Part shown: in pieces, positions 42,199 through 52,515 of the stretch
Numbering within the stretch: the stretch's first letter is position 1
Layout of the letters: each line of letters begins with the position of its first letter
NCBI RefSeq assembly: GCF_001020205.1
Contig: NZ_CP011663.1
Coordinates: forward strand, 1,116,001-1,180,000
DNA length: 64,000 nucleotides
From: Clostridium sporogenes
GTDB lineage: Bacteria; Bacillota; Clostridia; Clostridiales; Clostridiaceae
Direction of reading: 5' to 3'
The notes under the pieces: model-generated
What the model was told of the DNA's origin: nothing
Databases searched by the model: none
The model's input: only the letters and a program-made list of their open reading frames with translations
Translations under genes and position numbers: made by a program

Positions 42199-43157
42199 TT
42201 TATATTCTCTTCCTTAACTTGTTTATACCAATCAATCATTTGCTTTATACCTTCTTCAATACTTACTTTTGGAGTAAATCCTAGATTTTCTAATTTATCT
42301 GTATTAAAATATTTGCTTTGAGATTTAAATTTACCATTAAATATTTGCTTTTTTATTAAACTAGAATCTGCAGATAATTCCTTTCTGATAAATTCTGCAC
42401 TTTCTTCTATAGTTTTATATTCTTTATTATTTCCTATATTATATGCATGGTATTCATGACTATCAAAATTATGATTTTTAGCTATTAACAATATTCCTTC
42501 TATAAAATCATCTATATGACACCAAGAACGAACACAATTTTCATCAACATTAATTTCTTCGCAATTTAAAAGTTTCCATGTGAAAATGTCTAAAGCGGAT
42601 TTATATTTTGAAGAATATACTCCTGGTCCATATACCATAAAAGGTCTTATACCAACTGCTTTTAATCCATAATTTTTAACATAATGTCTAACTAAACTTT
42701 CACCAAATAATTTACTTATAGCATAAACATTATTTAAGGTTAAAGGACTTACATTTAGCATATCATCTTCTATAACTTCTTTATCATCAAAAATATCTCC
42801 ATAAACCTCTGAGGTGCTAAAATATACAAATTTAGCATCATACTCTAATGAAATATTTATTAAATTTAAGGTTCCCTTTACTGCAGAATCAATCATCTTC
42901 CAAGGATGTTCTTCTCCATTTATTCTACCAACTTCACTTGCAGCATGAATTATATATTTTATATTTCCATCTATTCTTTTTACATTTGTATAGATTTCAC
43001 CAAAATCAGTAATATCTGATCTTATATAATCATCATAATCTCTAATATATTGATCTAAAACAACTATTTTATAATCCTTATACTCTAATTTTAATTTTTC
43101 AACTAATTTTTTACCTATAAACCCCAATCCGCCTGTAACTAATATAACATCTTTCAA
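42195..43157 (-). CDS. NAD-dependent nucleotide-sugar epimerase/dehydratase
   Basis: 320 aa. TGGLGFIG (8-15), catalytic Y145 and K149 (VYAISK), S/T in FSTSEVYG: a complete GalE/RmlB-type active site. Probably makes the activated sugar used by the neighbouring glycosyltransferases. Starts 4 bp after the stop of the fused glycosyltransferase gene. Confidence 0.85.
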   Translation of the reverse strand: MKDVILVTGGLGFIGKKLVEKLKLEYKDYKIVVLDQYIRDYDDYIRSDITDFGEIYTNVKRIDGNIKYIIHAASEVGRINGEEHPWKMIDSAVKGTLNLINISLEYDAKFVYFSTSEVYGDIFDDKEVIEDDMLNVSPLTLNNVYAISKLFGESLVRHYVKNYGLKAVGIRPFMVYGPGVYSSKYKSALDIFTWKLLNCEEINVDENCVRSWCHIDDFIEGILLIAKNHNFDSHEYHAYNIGNNKEYKTIEESAEFIRKELSADSSLIKKQIFNGKFKSQSKYFNTDKLENLGFTPKVSIEEGIKQMIDWYKQVKEENIK

Positions 43158-43161
43158 TTTT

Positions 43162-45219
43162 TTACATCCCCTTTATAAGATTAATATTTTTATAAAATTC
43201 ACTAAAAGATTCACTATCCATTAGCTCTATTGATTTTTCAAAAATATTTTGTAAATCCTCTTTATAAAATGTATTTTCCATTTTATATGCAAAATTATTT
43301 CCTATATCTTTAAGAATATCTTTATTTAATTTAATAAGATGATAACTAAATATAGGACGTATATTTAAACAGCTATCATTAAGCCAATTAAATTCTTCTA
43401 TAAATTTTAAAAAGTCTTTCATATTTCCATATTTTTTTAATAAATTTAAAATCCTTAGTCTAGTTATATTTGAACCTACTATCATTTTTATTGTACTTTT
43501 AGAGGTTTGATTTGGATGAGAAGTATTAAAAACAGTTTTATCGTCGTGAATAAATTTTAGATTTAATAAAATAGCTTTGCTTAGTAAATCCCAATCACCA
43601 TCTACACTAACTAAGCTTGTATCAAAACCTCCACATTTTTTATATGCTTCCTTTGAAAAAATAAGGCTACTTCCATTTATAGGATTACTATATGATAAAT
43701 ATGCTATCTTTTTCATTGTATTATCTGATTGCATTAAGCTCAGAATATTATTATCCATATTATATAATGCTCCATGTGTAATATTAGTTCCAAGAATCAT
43801 TTTATTTGAGAAAACAATATCATAATTTTTATTTTTTAATAGATATAGATCTTGTTCTAATTTATCTGCATCTACATATAAATCATCTACGCTTATCCAT
43901 CCTATATAATTGGTTTCAGCCATATTAAACCCGAATTTAAGAGCATAGATTGCTCCGGAATTTTTATCCAAAGAGTAAATTTTTATATTTCCTATTTTGT
44001 CTTTATTTTTTTCAGCTAAAGATACACACTTATTTAGGCTGTTATCTGTGGACTTATCATCTACTAATATCCATTCCACTTTATTTTTAATAGTTTGACT
44101 TGCTATACTATTAAAAATATTTTCTAGAAAAATTTCTCCATTATAAATAGGTGTAACTACAGTGATTTCTTTTTCTATATTGCTATGACTGTATACCAGT
44201 TCCCCTTGAGTATTTATAATCTTATTATTATATAAAGATATTTCAGAATTAAGTTTTATTAAATTATGGTTTTGTTGTGTTTTTTTGTCTTTTCCTTCTA
44301 TAATTTCACTTATAATCTTATGGTTTGTATCTGATATTGAATAATTGTTTTCTATAAAATTTCTATATTCTATGGAGGAATATTTTTCATCAGAAAGCAT
44401 ATTTACTATATCATCTAAAGAGCTCCATACGTATTTTTCAGGATATACTTCTTTAGCCCCTACAAAATTATGAATAAGGGGTCTGATTCCTTTTGACATA
44501 GCTTCCATAATACCAAGGCCCTGGCTTTCTAAAACACTGGTACAAATGAGATAATTTTTATCTTCTAACCATTTATTTATATCCTTTTGCCAGCCGTAAA
44601 ATATAATGTTTTTTTCTAATCCAAATTCCTTAATCATTTGATTAAAATATAATCTATATCGTTCTTCATCAAAAGTTCCAGCAATATGAAGTTTATATCT
44701 ATTGTCTGTATCAAAAATCTTTTTAAAGGCATGCAAAAGTAACATAGGTCCCTTTTTAAAATTTATATATCCAACATAGGCTATGTTAAAACCTTTTTTT
44801 CTTTCTTTGTATTCCTGTTTACTTAAATCGATACCATTAGGAATAACATAGACTTTATCCTGAGGTATAAAAATCTTACTTAAAACAAATCTTTTTATAT
44901 GCTCTGCTACAAATATAACCTTATCAACATTGCTCCAGTTAACTTGATATATATAGTTAGTAAAGGATTCATAACTATGGAGTCTACATATTATTTTTTT
45001 ATCTTTTGCCATTTCAAGCTTACTTCCATAAGCTACAAGAGGGTCACACCATTCAAACCAACAAATATCTGCCTTTTTCATTTCTTCATCAATTTGATCA
45101 TAGTGATTTACAATTACTTTTTTTGTATCATATTTTTGGGATAAATATCTAATAATATCATCAATAAAGTTATCCAATCCTGGTAAAATGAAAAATACTA
45201 TTCTTTTCTTAGCGTCCAA
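43162..45219 (-). CDS. Fused GT4-GT2 glycosyltransferase
   Basis: 685 aa from a probable TTG start at 45219, 8 bp after AAAGGAG; the upstream ATG at 45252 has no ribosome site. Residues about 1-310 are a GT4-type glycosyltransferase (IPNGIDLSKQEY; FNIAYVGYINFKKGPMLLLHAF; STSVLESQGLGIMEAMSKG). About 350-600 are a GT2 domain (TVVTPIYNGEIFLENIF; VDDKSTDNS; SVDDLYV). Two catalytic domains suggest stepwise assembly of a disaccharide or longer glycan. First gene of the operon. Confidence 0.8.
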   Translation of the reverse strand: MDAKKRIVFFILPGLDNFIDDIIRYLSQKYDTKKVIVNHYDQIDEEMKKADICWFEWCDPLVAYGSKLEMAKDKKIICRLHSYESFTNYIYQVNWSNVDKVIFVAEHIKRFVLSKIFIPQDKVYVIPNGIDLSKQEYKERKKGFNIAYVGYINFKKGPMLLLHAFKKIFDTDNRYKLHIAGTFDEERYRLYFNQMIKEFGLEKNIIFYGWQKDINKWLEDKNYLICTSVLESQGLGIMEAMSKGIRPLIHNFVGAKEVYPEKYVWSSLDDIVNMLSDEKYSSIEYRNFIENNYSISDTNHKIISEIIEGKDKKTQQNHNLIKLNSEISLYNNKIINTQGELVYSHSNIEKEITVVTPIYNGEIFLENIFNSIASQTIKNKVEWILVDDKSTDNSLNKCVSLAEKNKDKIGNIKIYSLDKNSGAIYALKFGFNMAETNYIGWISVDDLYVDADKLEQDLYLLKNKNYDIVFSNKMILGTNITHGALYNMDNNILSLMQSDNTMKKIAYLSYSNPINGSSLIFSKEAYKKCGGFDTSLVSVDGDWDLLSKAILLNLKFIHDDKTVFNTSHPNQTSKSTIKMIVGSNITRLRILNLLKKYGNMKDFLKFIEEFNWLNDSCLNIRPIFSYHLIKLNKDILKDIGNNFAYKMENTFYKEDLQNIFEKSIELMDSESFSEFYKNINLIKGM

Positions 45220-45680
45220 TATATCAACTCCTTTTAAGCTATTAAAAAACATATAGAAAATTAATTTTTAATTTAAAATTAGATCCATATTTATATAATA
45301 TGATTATGTTGTTGTAATGCTTTTAAAAGAAGATAAAAGTTAAAAAATAGTTTATTTTCAAAATGGAGAATGAGAAAATGTTAATAAATATTATTACGGT
45401 ATTTATCATAAATTTAAACTTTATTTAAGTAGTGAAAATCCCATTAGTTTATATATCACCCAGATAAGTAGAATGAATACTATATAATTAGGCGCATTTT
45501 TTAGACTACTTTAGACTACTAATGTATGTTGTAATTAAAGAATTAGGAATTTATAGTAGTAGGAAATGTAACTAATGAAATTGAGATATCTAAAAATCAG
45601 ATTTCAAAGTAATATGATATTAGTAGCTATTACTTATTAAAGTAGTTATTATTTAAAATAATTATAAGGAGTGAACATAT
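45220..45680. other. Divergent intergenic region
   Basis: 461 bp with promoters for the glycosyltransferase operon (-) and the decayed surface gene (+). It holds a perfect tandem 10-bp repeat, TTAGACTACT at 45511-45520 and 45521-45530. No gene seen. Confidence 0.5.
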
Positions 45681-46605
45681 ATGCCAACAATATCAGGTAG
45701 AGTTGTATTGGACCGAGATAGAAGTGCTATGATCAATGCTGGAGATTCAGGTATAGTTAATGTACCCGTGGTATTACAAAACACCTCTTCAGGTCTTAGA
45801 TTTGTAGTTCTTACAGATGCTAATGGAAATTATTCATTTATAAATGTACCAAATGGTGATTATAGAATTGTACAATCCTTTGGAACACTTGGAGGCGTTC
45901 CAACACCAGGAAATTTCAATAACGCAGTAGTTGGACCTGTTCCAGTCGGAACAAATCCTCCAATAAGCTTTGCGACAAACCCTCCACCAGGTTCAACTAA
46001 TCTAGATTCTTTAATCCCAGATACACTTCTAGTAACTGTTACAGGAGAAGATTTAACAAATGAAAACTTCCTTGATGGTCCAGTTATATATACACCTATA
46101 CAAAATATACTAGATCCATGTGTGTCAGTTTCAAATGTAAATCTTATTAATGTTGTTGATAATGGAACATTTGTTTTTTTCCTCCAGGTACTCCCGCTAA
46201 TACGGGTGCTCCAGTTGAACCTTACCCAGGTGTAACCCCATATTTTACCTATGTATTACCAGATCCAACTAAGTTTACACCACTTGATGGTGAGTATACA
46301 GTACAAAACATTATGACTAATGCAATGAGTAATCAAATAGGTGCTTGGTGGCGTATTGCAGACCATACTATAGGTAATGAAACAGGAAGAATGATGGTGG
46401 TAAATGGTTTTAATCCAGGGGCTGTTTTTTTTAGAGATGTAGTTTCAGTATAGCCTAATACAAACTATTTATTTAGTTCTTGGATTTTAAATCTGTTAAA
46501 AACTGTTAGTATCCCTGTTGTAAATGTTGGAGAAACAGTGGCCTATACAGTAACATTAGAAAATACTTGTATTAGTCCTTTAACAAATGCATTTTTTATT
46601 GGTTA
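45681..46605 (+). pseudogene. Decayed SdrD-B-like surface protein gene
   Basis: The first 164 codons encode an SdrD/Cna-B-like start (ISGRVVLDRDRSAMINAGDSG; TDANGNYSFINVPNGDYRIV). A single-base loss at the GTTTTTTTCC run (about 46173) shifts frame. Reading on in the other frame gives a coherent continuation (GTPANTGAPVEPYPGVTPYF; GAWWRIADHTIGNETGRM) up to a stop TAG at about 46451 where CAG is expected (VSV-stop-PNTNYLF), then more matching sequence with a deletion and a stop near 46605. It kept a good ribosome site (AAGGAGTG). Related in style to the gene at 47101. Confidence 0.8.
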
Positions 46606-46614
46606 ATAGCAATT

Positions 46615-46749
46615 CCCAGTTTATTCGATATTAGCTTCAAAGATAGTACATGTAGTCTATTAGAAGGACAAATACTAAATAACTGTAAGGCCTGTAATTT
46701 AGAGCCTATATGTAAGATGGTAGATGGAATAATAGAAGAGTATACATAA
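46615..46749 (+). pseudogene. 3' fragment of an unrelated Cys-bearing gene
   Basis: An open frame with no start codon (PSLFDISFKDSTCSLLEGQI, then CKACNLEPICKMVDGIIEEYT) directly follows the pseudogene and ends at a hairpin (46753-46774). The C-x2-C...C spacing suggests a small metal-binding or coat protein. It looks like the end of another gene joined to the decayed surface gene by deletion. Confidence 0.45.
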
Positions 46750-46752
46750 GAT

Positions 46753-46781
46753 ACTTCTGTAGTTAAAGAGAAGTTTAGTTT
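46753..46781 (+). terminator. Hairpin after the gene fragment
   Basis: ACTTCT (46753-46758) pairs with AGAAGT (46769-46774), followed by TTAGTTTTT. Another dyad (CATATAAG 46945-46952, CTTATATG 46964-46971) lies in the gap before 47101; nothing else is seen there. Confidence 0.5.
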
Positions 46782-47100
46782 TTAAAAATATTACTACCAG
46801 TAATATAAATAGAAATGAGATAAAATGGATAATTTATAGGATTACTATTTTAAGTTTAGTATCGAAAATTTGTCCGTTTTTTATTTATTATAATTCTAAT
46901 TATTTAATAAATAATTTAGAAAATCATTTTATATAATATTTACTCATATAAGTTTTTTCTATACTTATATGGCATAATATAAAGTTTTTCATATCATATA
47001 TTAGTGAAGAGTAATACCAAATAAATAAATTAATCACTAAAATTTCATATGTAAATATTAAAATTACATTATGTTAAATATGAGAATGGAGGAAGATTTT

Positions 47101-50100
47101 ATGGCTGCAACAATTAGAGGAGTAGTTTTTGATGACTTAAATAATAATGGTACATTGAATCCAGGGGAACCAGGAATACCTAACGCCTATGTGGTTATAC
47201 GTGATCCTAACGGGGTATGTACAACTGTTCAAACCAATGCATCTGGAGTATATATCTTTTCAAATCTTAATTTAGCAGGGAACTATACTGTTTATGAAAC
47301 TGCTATAAATCCAGGCGCTACTTGTCCACCAACAAATTTTGGGCAACCAGCAGGGTTTACAAATTCCAGTACTTTTAGAACACAAACAATAAATGTAACT
47401 CAAACCCAGATAGATAATAACTCTACTATTAACGGTAGAAATTATGGTCATGATAATCCGGAAACTTTTACTTGTAGGCCCATTGGATATCAAGTGGCTG
47501 TACCACCCTCAGCTGCAAATAGCGAATTTGTAGAAGTAAATTTAGTAACAGGTAAATACAATATAATAAATCCAGATATGGGAGTTAGGATAAATCCTAT
47601 AGCATATAATGTTTTAGATAACATGATATATGGTACAATAGGCACTACCAATAATTTAACAAGAATTTCAAGGGATGGAAGTAGAACAAATTTTGGTGCT
47701 ATTACGGGATTGCCAAATGTATTTTATACAACAGGGGATATAGATAATCAAGGTAATTTGTATATATATATAAATGATACAGCAACTTTTTATAAGGTTG
47801 ATTTAAATCAAAACTCTGCTACTTTTGGTCAAGTTTTAAATTCTGTACCAATAACCCCTATCAGTGTATCTGATTGGTCATGGAATCCAATTGATGGGCA
47901 ATTATATGGTGTAACTTTTGATGGAATAGCAGTAAGGGTGAATCCTGTTAGTGGTAATGTTACTAATTTAACGACAGTAGGGGTACCAGGGGTATCTTCC
48001 TATGGAGCTACCTTTATAGATGCATCAGGAACTTTATATGCTATAAACAACGCTACAGGGAGAGTCTATCGTATAATAATTTCGGGAAACAATGCAACTG
48101 GTGAAAGATTTTCTCAGGCTGTACCAACCAGTATAAATGATGGGGCTATGTGTCATAATTCATTAATTGAAATAGATTTTGGTGATGCTCCAGATCCAAC
48201 TTCAGGAACTGGAATAGATAATTATAATACACTACTTGCTAACAATGGACCTAGACATCAAATAATAAACCAATTAACTTTAGGAACTCAAGTAACAGCT
48301 GAAATTGATGCTTATGCAAATTTAACTACAGATGCTACAGGAGATGATATACTACAGGGTATACAAGATGATGGTACTACTTTACCACTTATGTCATTAT
48401 TGGTAACAGATACCAATTACTCCTTAACAGTAGATGTAGTAAATAACACAGGATTACCAGCCAATGTATATGGATGGATAGATTTTAATAAAAATGGTGT
48501 ATTCCAGGGAAATGAGGCTACACCAGTTGTAGTAGTACCATCAGTTCCAGGGGTGCAGCAAGTAGTATTAAACTTTACAGTACCTGTAGGGGTTAATTTA
48601 GAACCAGATCATACCTTCGTAAGAGTTAGAGTTACAACTGACCAGCTAATAAATCAAAATTCCTCACAAACGGCTGAGGATACGAGGAGTATAGGACCAG
48701 CATCAGATGGAGAAGTTGAAGATTATTATTTGCAAATAGATCCAGCGGCAGATATATCTGTAGTTAAAACAGCAAATCCAAACCCAGTAATACCAGGAGA
48801 AGTATTAACTTATAAAATTGATGTGGTGAATGCAGGACCATCAGATGCTGAAAATGTTGTTTTAGATGATGAAATTCCACTTACTATAAAAGAACCAGAA
48901 TTCTCCATAGATGGAGGAGCAACCTTTAATCCATGGCCAACGATTTATGATATAGGAACATTATTAGCGGGTGAAATAAGAACTATTTTAATAAGAGGAA
49001 CAGTAGCATCATCTGCCACAGGGATTATAAGTAATAGTGCAAATGTAATTTCATCAACACCAGATCCAGATCTAAATAACAATACATCAATAGTAAATAC
49101 AGAAGTTAATGCATTAGCGGATATTTCAGTTGTAAAAACGGCAAGTCCAAACCCAGTAAATCAAGGAGAAACATTAACCTATACAATTGATGTAATAAAT
49201 GCAGGACCAGCAGATGCCCAGAATGTTGTTTTGGATGATATCATTCCACCTGAAATTATTGGAGCAGAATTTTCAACAGATGGAGGAATAACCTTTAGTC
49301 CATGGCCAGGAAGTTTTGATATAGGAACATTATCAAATGGCGAAACAAGAACTGTTTTAATAAGAGGAACAGTGTCACCATCAGCAATAGGTATTATAAG
49401 TAATACCGCAGGGGTAATTTCATCTACACCTGACCCCGACTTGGATAACAATATGTCAACAATAGATACTGAAATTAATACAGCAGATATTAGTGTTATA
49501 AAAACATCAGATTTAAATCCAACATTCCGAGGACAGATACTAACTTATACAATTAGAGTATCAAATGCAGGACCAGCAGATGCCCAAAATGTGGTTTTAA
49601 CGGATGCTATTCCACCTGAAATTGTAGGACCAGAATTTTCAGTAGATGGAGGGGTAACCTTTAATCCATGGCCAGGAAGTTTTAATATAGGAACATTATT
49701 AAATGGTGAAACAAGCACTATTTTAATAAGAGGGACAGTAGCGGCATCAGCTTCAGGAATTATATCTAATACTGCTGAGGTAACATCAACAACACCAGAT
49801 CCTAATCCGGATAACAACACATCAACAGTAGATATAGAAGTTAATGCTTTAGCAGATATTTCAGTTATAAAAACAGGAAGTCCAAATCCAGTAATATCAG
49901 GAGAGACTTTGACCTATACAATTGATGTATCAAACTTTGGGCCATCCCTTGCAGAAAATGTTACTTTAAGTGATGTTATTCCACCTGAAATAATAGGAGC
50001 AGAATTCTCAACAGATGGAGGAGTAACCTTTAATCCATGGGCAGGAAGTCTTGATCTTGGAACATTATTAAATGGTGAAACAAGAACTATCTTAATAAGA

Positions 50101-52161
50101 GGAACAGTAGCTCCAGTAGCTCCAGGTTTCATAACTAATACTGCAGATATAACATCAACAACACCAGATCCTAATCCAAGTAATAACACATCAACAGTAG
50201 ATATAGAAGTTAATGGATCTACTCAAGTAGCAGATGTTGGAGTTTTTAAATCAGTAGAGATGAATCCGGTAACTCCAGGAGAGACGGTAGTTTATCCTAT
50301 TGAAGTATCAAATTTTGGACCAGCAGATGCTCAAAATGTTGTTTTAACGGATGCTATTTCACCTGAAATAATAGGAGCAGAATTCTCAACAGATGGAGGA
50401 GTAACCTTTAATCCATGGCCAGGAAGTCTTGATATAGGAACATTGCCAGCTGGTGAGACAAGAAATATTTTAATAAGAGGAACAGTGTCACCATCAGCTA
50501 TAGGGATTATAAGTAATACTGCAGAGGTAAGTTCAACAACAGAAGATCCTAATCCAAGCAATAACGCATCTACAGTAGATGTAATAGTTGTGCCATCAGC
50601 AGATGTTTCAGTTGCAAAAACAGCAGCTCCAAATCCAGTAATACCAGGAGAGATGCTAGTTTATACAATTAATGTATCAAATGCAGGACCATCAAATGCC
50701 CAGAATGTTGTTTTAACGGATTTCATTTCACCTGATATTATAGGAGAAGAATTCTCAATAGATGGAGGAGTAACCTTTAATCCATGGCCAGGAAGTTTTG
50801 ATATAGGAACATTACTGAGTGGTGGAACAAGAACTATATTGATAAGAGGAACAGTGTCATCATCAGCTACAGTAACTATAACTAATACTGCAAATATAAC
50901 TTCATCAACACCAGATCCTAATTTGGACAATAATGAATCTACAATAATTACAGAAGTTAATGCATTAGCAGATATTTCAGTTATAAAAACAGGAACTCCA
51001 AACCCAATAGTAACAGGAGAAATATTAACTTATACAATTGATGTGACAAATGCAGGACCAGCAGATGCCCAAAATGTTATTTTGAATGATGAAATCTCAC
51101 CTAATGTTATAGCACCAGAATTTTCAATAGATGGAGGGGTAAACTTTAATCCATGGCCAACAATTTATGTTATAGGAACATTAGCAGCTGGTGAAACAAG
51201 AACTATATTAATAAGAGGAACAGTATCACCATCAGCAACAGGAGTTATAAGTAATACTGCAAGTGTAATTTCATCAACACCAGATCCTAATTTAGATAAT
51301 AACACATCAACAGTAGATACAGAAATTAGTGCTTTAGCAGATATTTCAGTTGTAAAGACAGGAAGCGCAAATCCGGTAAAGCCGGGAGAAATATTAACTT
51401 ACACAATTGATGTATCAAATGCAGGACCAGCAGATGCCCGAAATGTTGTTTTGGATGATGCCATTTCGCCTGAAATTATAGCGCCAGAATTTTCGATAGA
51501 TGGGGGAGTAACCTTTAATCCATGGCCAATAATTTATGTTATAGGAACATTACCAGCTGGCGAAACAAGAACTATATTAATAAGAGGAACAGTGTCACCA
51601 TCAGCTACAGGAGTTATAACCAATACTGCAGTTGTAATTTCATCAATACCAGATCCTAATCCAAACAATAATGAATCTACAGTAAATACAGAAGTTAGTG
51701 CTGTTGTATCAGCAGATGTTTCGGTTGTAAAAACAGCAATCACAAAGCAAGTAAGGCCAGGAGATACTGTAGTTTATACAATTGTAGTATCCAATGCAGG
51801 ACCATCAGATGCCCAAAATGTTGTTTTAACGGATACTATTCCACCTGAAATTATAAGTCCAGAATTTTCAATAGATGGAGGATTAACCTTTAATACATGG
51901 CCAGGAAGTCTTGATATAGGAACATTACCAGCTGGAGCTTCAAGGACTATAATAATAAGAGGTAAAGTAGTATCATCAAGTACAAAATGTAAATGTATAA
52001 CTACTATAACTAATACCGCAAGAGTAACTTCAACAACACCAGATCTAGAGCTAAATAATAACACATCAACTGCCACTATAAAGGTTTGCAGATGTTTTAT
52101 AGTTTGTTTTAAATGTCGTTGCTGTAATAAGTGCAAACCTGATTGTAAGAATGAACATTAA
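47101..52161 (+). CDS. Giant DUF11 repeat surface protein with Cys-rich tail
   Basis: 1686 aa from ATG 47101 (GGAGG 8 bp upstream; the ATG at 47071 has none). Order: SdrD-B-like domain about 1-115 (GVVFDDLNNNGTLNPGEPGI); DUF6923-like repeat/propeller region about 130-350; GEVED-like domain about 360-545 (IDFGDAPDP; YGWIDFNKNGVF; DGEVEDYYLQI); nine DUF11 repeats of about 120 aa from 550 to about 1650 (each starting AD-[IV]-[SG]-V). The Cys-rich tail contains CRCFIVCFKCRCCNKCKPDC. No signal peptide, no LPxTG. DUF11 proteins without export signals are known on clostridial spore surfaces; the tail could be disulfide cross-linked. That localisation is inference. Confidence 0.85.
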   Translation: MAATIRGVVFDDLNNNGTLNPGEPGIPNAYVVIRDPNGVCTTVQTNASGVYIFSNLNLAGNYTVYETAINPGATCPPTNFGQPAGFTNSSTFRTQTINVTQTQIDNNSTINGRNYGHDNPETFTCRPIGYQVAVPPSAANSEFVEVNLVTGKYNIINPDMGVRINPIAYNVLDNMIYGTIGTTNNLTRISRDGSRTNFGAITGLPNVFYTTGDIDNQGNLYIYINDTATFYKVDLNQNSATFGQVLNSVPITPISVSDWSWNPIDGQLYGVTFDGIAVRVNPVSGNVTNLTTVGVPGVSSYGATFIDASGTLYAINNATGRVYRIIISGNNATGERFSQAVPTSINDGAMCHNSLIEIDFGDAPDPTSGTGIDNYNTLLANNGPRHQIINQLTLGTQVTAEIDAYANLTTDATGDDILQGIQDDGTTLPLMSLLVTDTNYSLTVDVVNNTGLPANVYGWIDFNKNGVFQGNEATPVVVVPSVPGVQQVVLNFTVPVGVNLEPDHTFVRVRVTTDQLINQNSSQTAEDTRSIGPASDGEVEDYYLQIDPAADISVVKTANPNPVIPGEVLTYKIDVVNAGPSDAENVVLDDEIPLTIKEPEFSIDGGATFNPWPTIYDIGTLLAGEIRTILIRGTVASSATGIISNSANVISSTPDPDLNNNTSIVNTEVNALADISVVKTASPNPVNQGETLTYTIDVINAGPADAQNVVLDDIIPPEIIGAEFSTDGGITFSPWPGSFDIGTLSNGETRTVLIRGTVSPSAIGIISNTAGVISSTPDPDLDNNMSTIDTEINTADISVIKTSDLNPTFRGQILTYTIRVSNAGPADAQNVVLTDAIPPEIVGPEFSVDGGVTFNPWPGSFNIGTLLNGETSTILIRGTVAASASGIISNTAEVTSTTPDPNPDNNTSTVDIEVNALADISVIKTGSPNPVISGETLTYTIDVSNFGPSLAENVTLSDVIPPEIIGAEFSTDGGVTFNPWAGSLDLGTLLNGETRTILIRGTVAPVAPGFITNTADITSTTPDPNPSNNTSTVDIEVNGSTQVADVGVFKSVEMNPVTPGETVVYPIEVSNFGPADAQNVVLTDAISPEIIGAEFSTDGGVTFNPWPGSLDIGTLPAGETRNILIRGTVSPSAIGIISNTAEVSSTTEDPNPSNNASTVDVIVVPSADVSVAKTAAPNPVIPGEMLVYTINVSNAGPSNAQNVVLTDFISPDIIGEEFSIDGGVTFNPWPGSFDIGTLLSGGTRTILIRGTVSSSATVTITNTANITSSTPDPNLDNNESTIITEVNALADISVIKTGTPNPIVTGEILTYTIDVTNAGPADAQNVILNDEISPNVIAPEFSIDGGVNFNPWPTIYVIGTLAAGETRTILIRGTVSPSATGVISNTASVISSTPDPNLDNNTSTVDTEISALADISVVKTGSANPVKPGEILTYTIDVSNAGPADARNVVLDDAISPEIIAPEFSIDGGVTFNPWPIIYVIGTLPAGETRTILIRGTVSPSATGVITNTAVVISSIPDPNPNNNESTVNTEVSAVVSADVSVVKTAITKQVRPGDTVVYTIVVSNAGPSDAQNVVLTDTIPPEIISPEFSIDGGLTFNTWPGSLDIGTLPAGASRTIIIRGKVVSSSTKCKCITTITNTARVTSTTPDLELNNNTSTATIKVCRCFIVCFKCRCCNKCKPDCKNEH

Positions 52162-52180
52162 AAATTATTAATATAAAATA

Positions 52181-52229
52181 AAGGGACTGTCTAACAAAGT
52201 ATAAAAATACAATGTGAAAAGTCCCTTAT
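52181..52229 (+). terminator. Terminator of giant DUF11 gene
   Basis: AAGGGACT (52181-52188) pairs with AGTCCCTT (52220-52227) around a 31-nt loop. The gap to 52516 holds no other recognisable element. Confidence 0.6.
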
Positions 52230-52515
52230 CTGCTTTATAGCCAAATTGTATTTGAAAATTTAATCATTACAATATATTTGGGGTTATTTTAAAATATTTT
52301 TGTATAATAATTTAAACTGTACCCTTTATTGTTTTTTAGTAGATATAATCTTTAATCATTAATGGCTCTACTATTCTAATCCTCTTAAGAGTAAGAGTAG
52401 GTGGAAATTAGAATTTTGTTTATTATTTTAAATATAAAAGATATTTGGAATAATTTAATGGATAGCGTCCTATGTATTAGTATAGAAGTATTAATAATGA
52501 AAGGAGATTAGAAAA

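Noticed and set aside
34905..45219. Prophage
   Set aside because: The beta-rich proteins look virion-like, but there is no integrase, terminase, portal, tail tape measure or lysis gene, and the neighbours are sugar and glycosyltransferase genes.
49179..52136. A series of antisense open frames of 69-120 codons under the DUF11 gene
   Set aside because: They recur at the same place in every DUF11 repeat and have no ribosome sites; they are shadows of a Ser/Thr/Pro-biased repeat gene.
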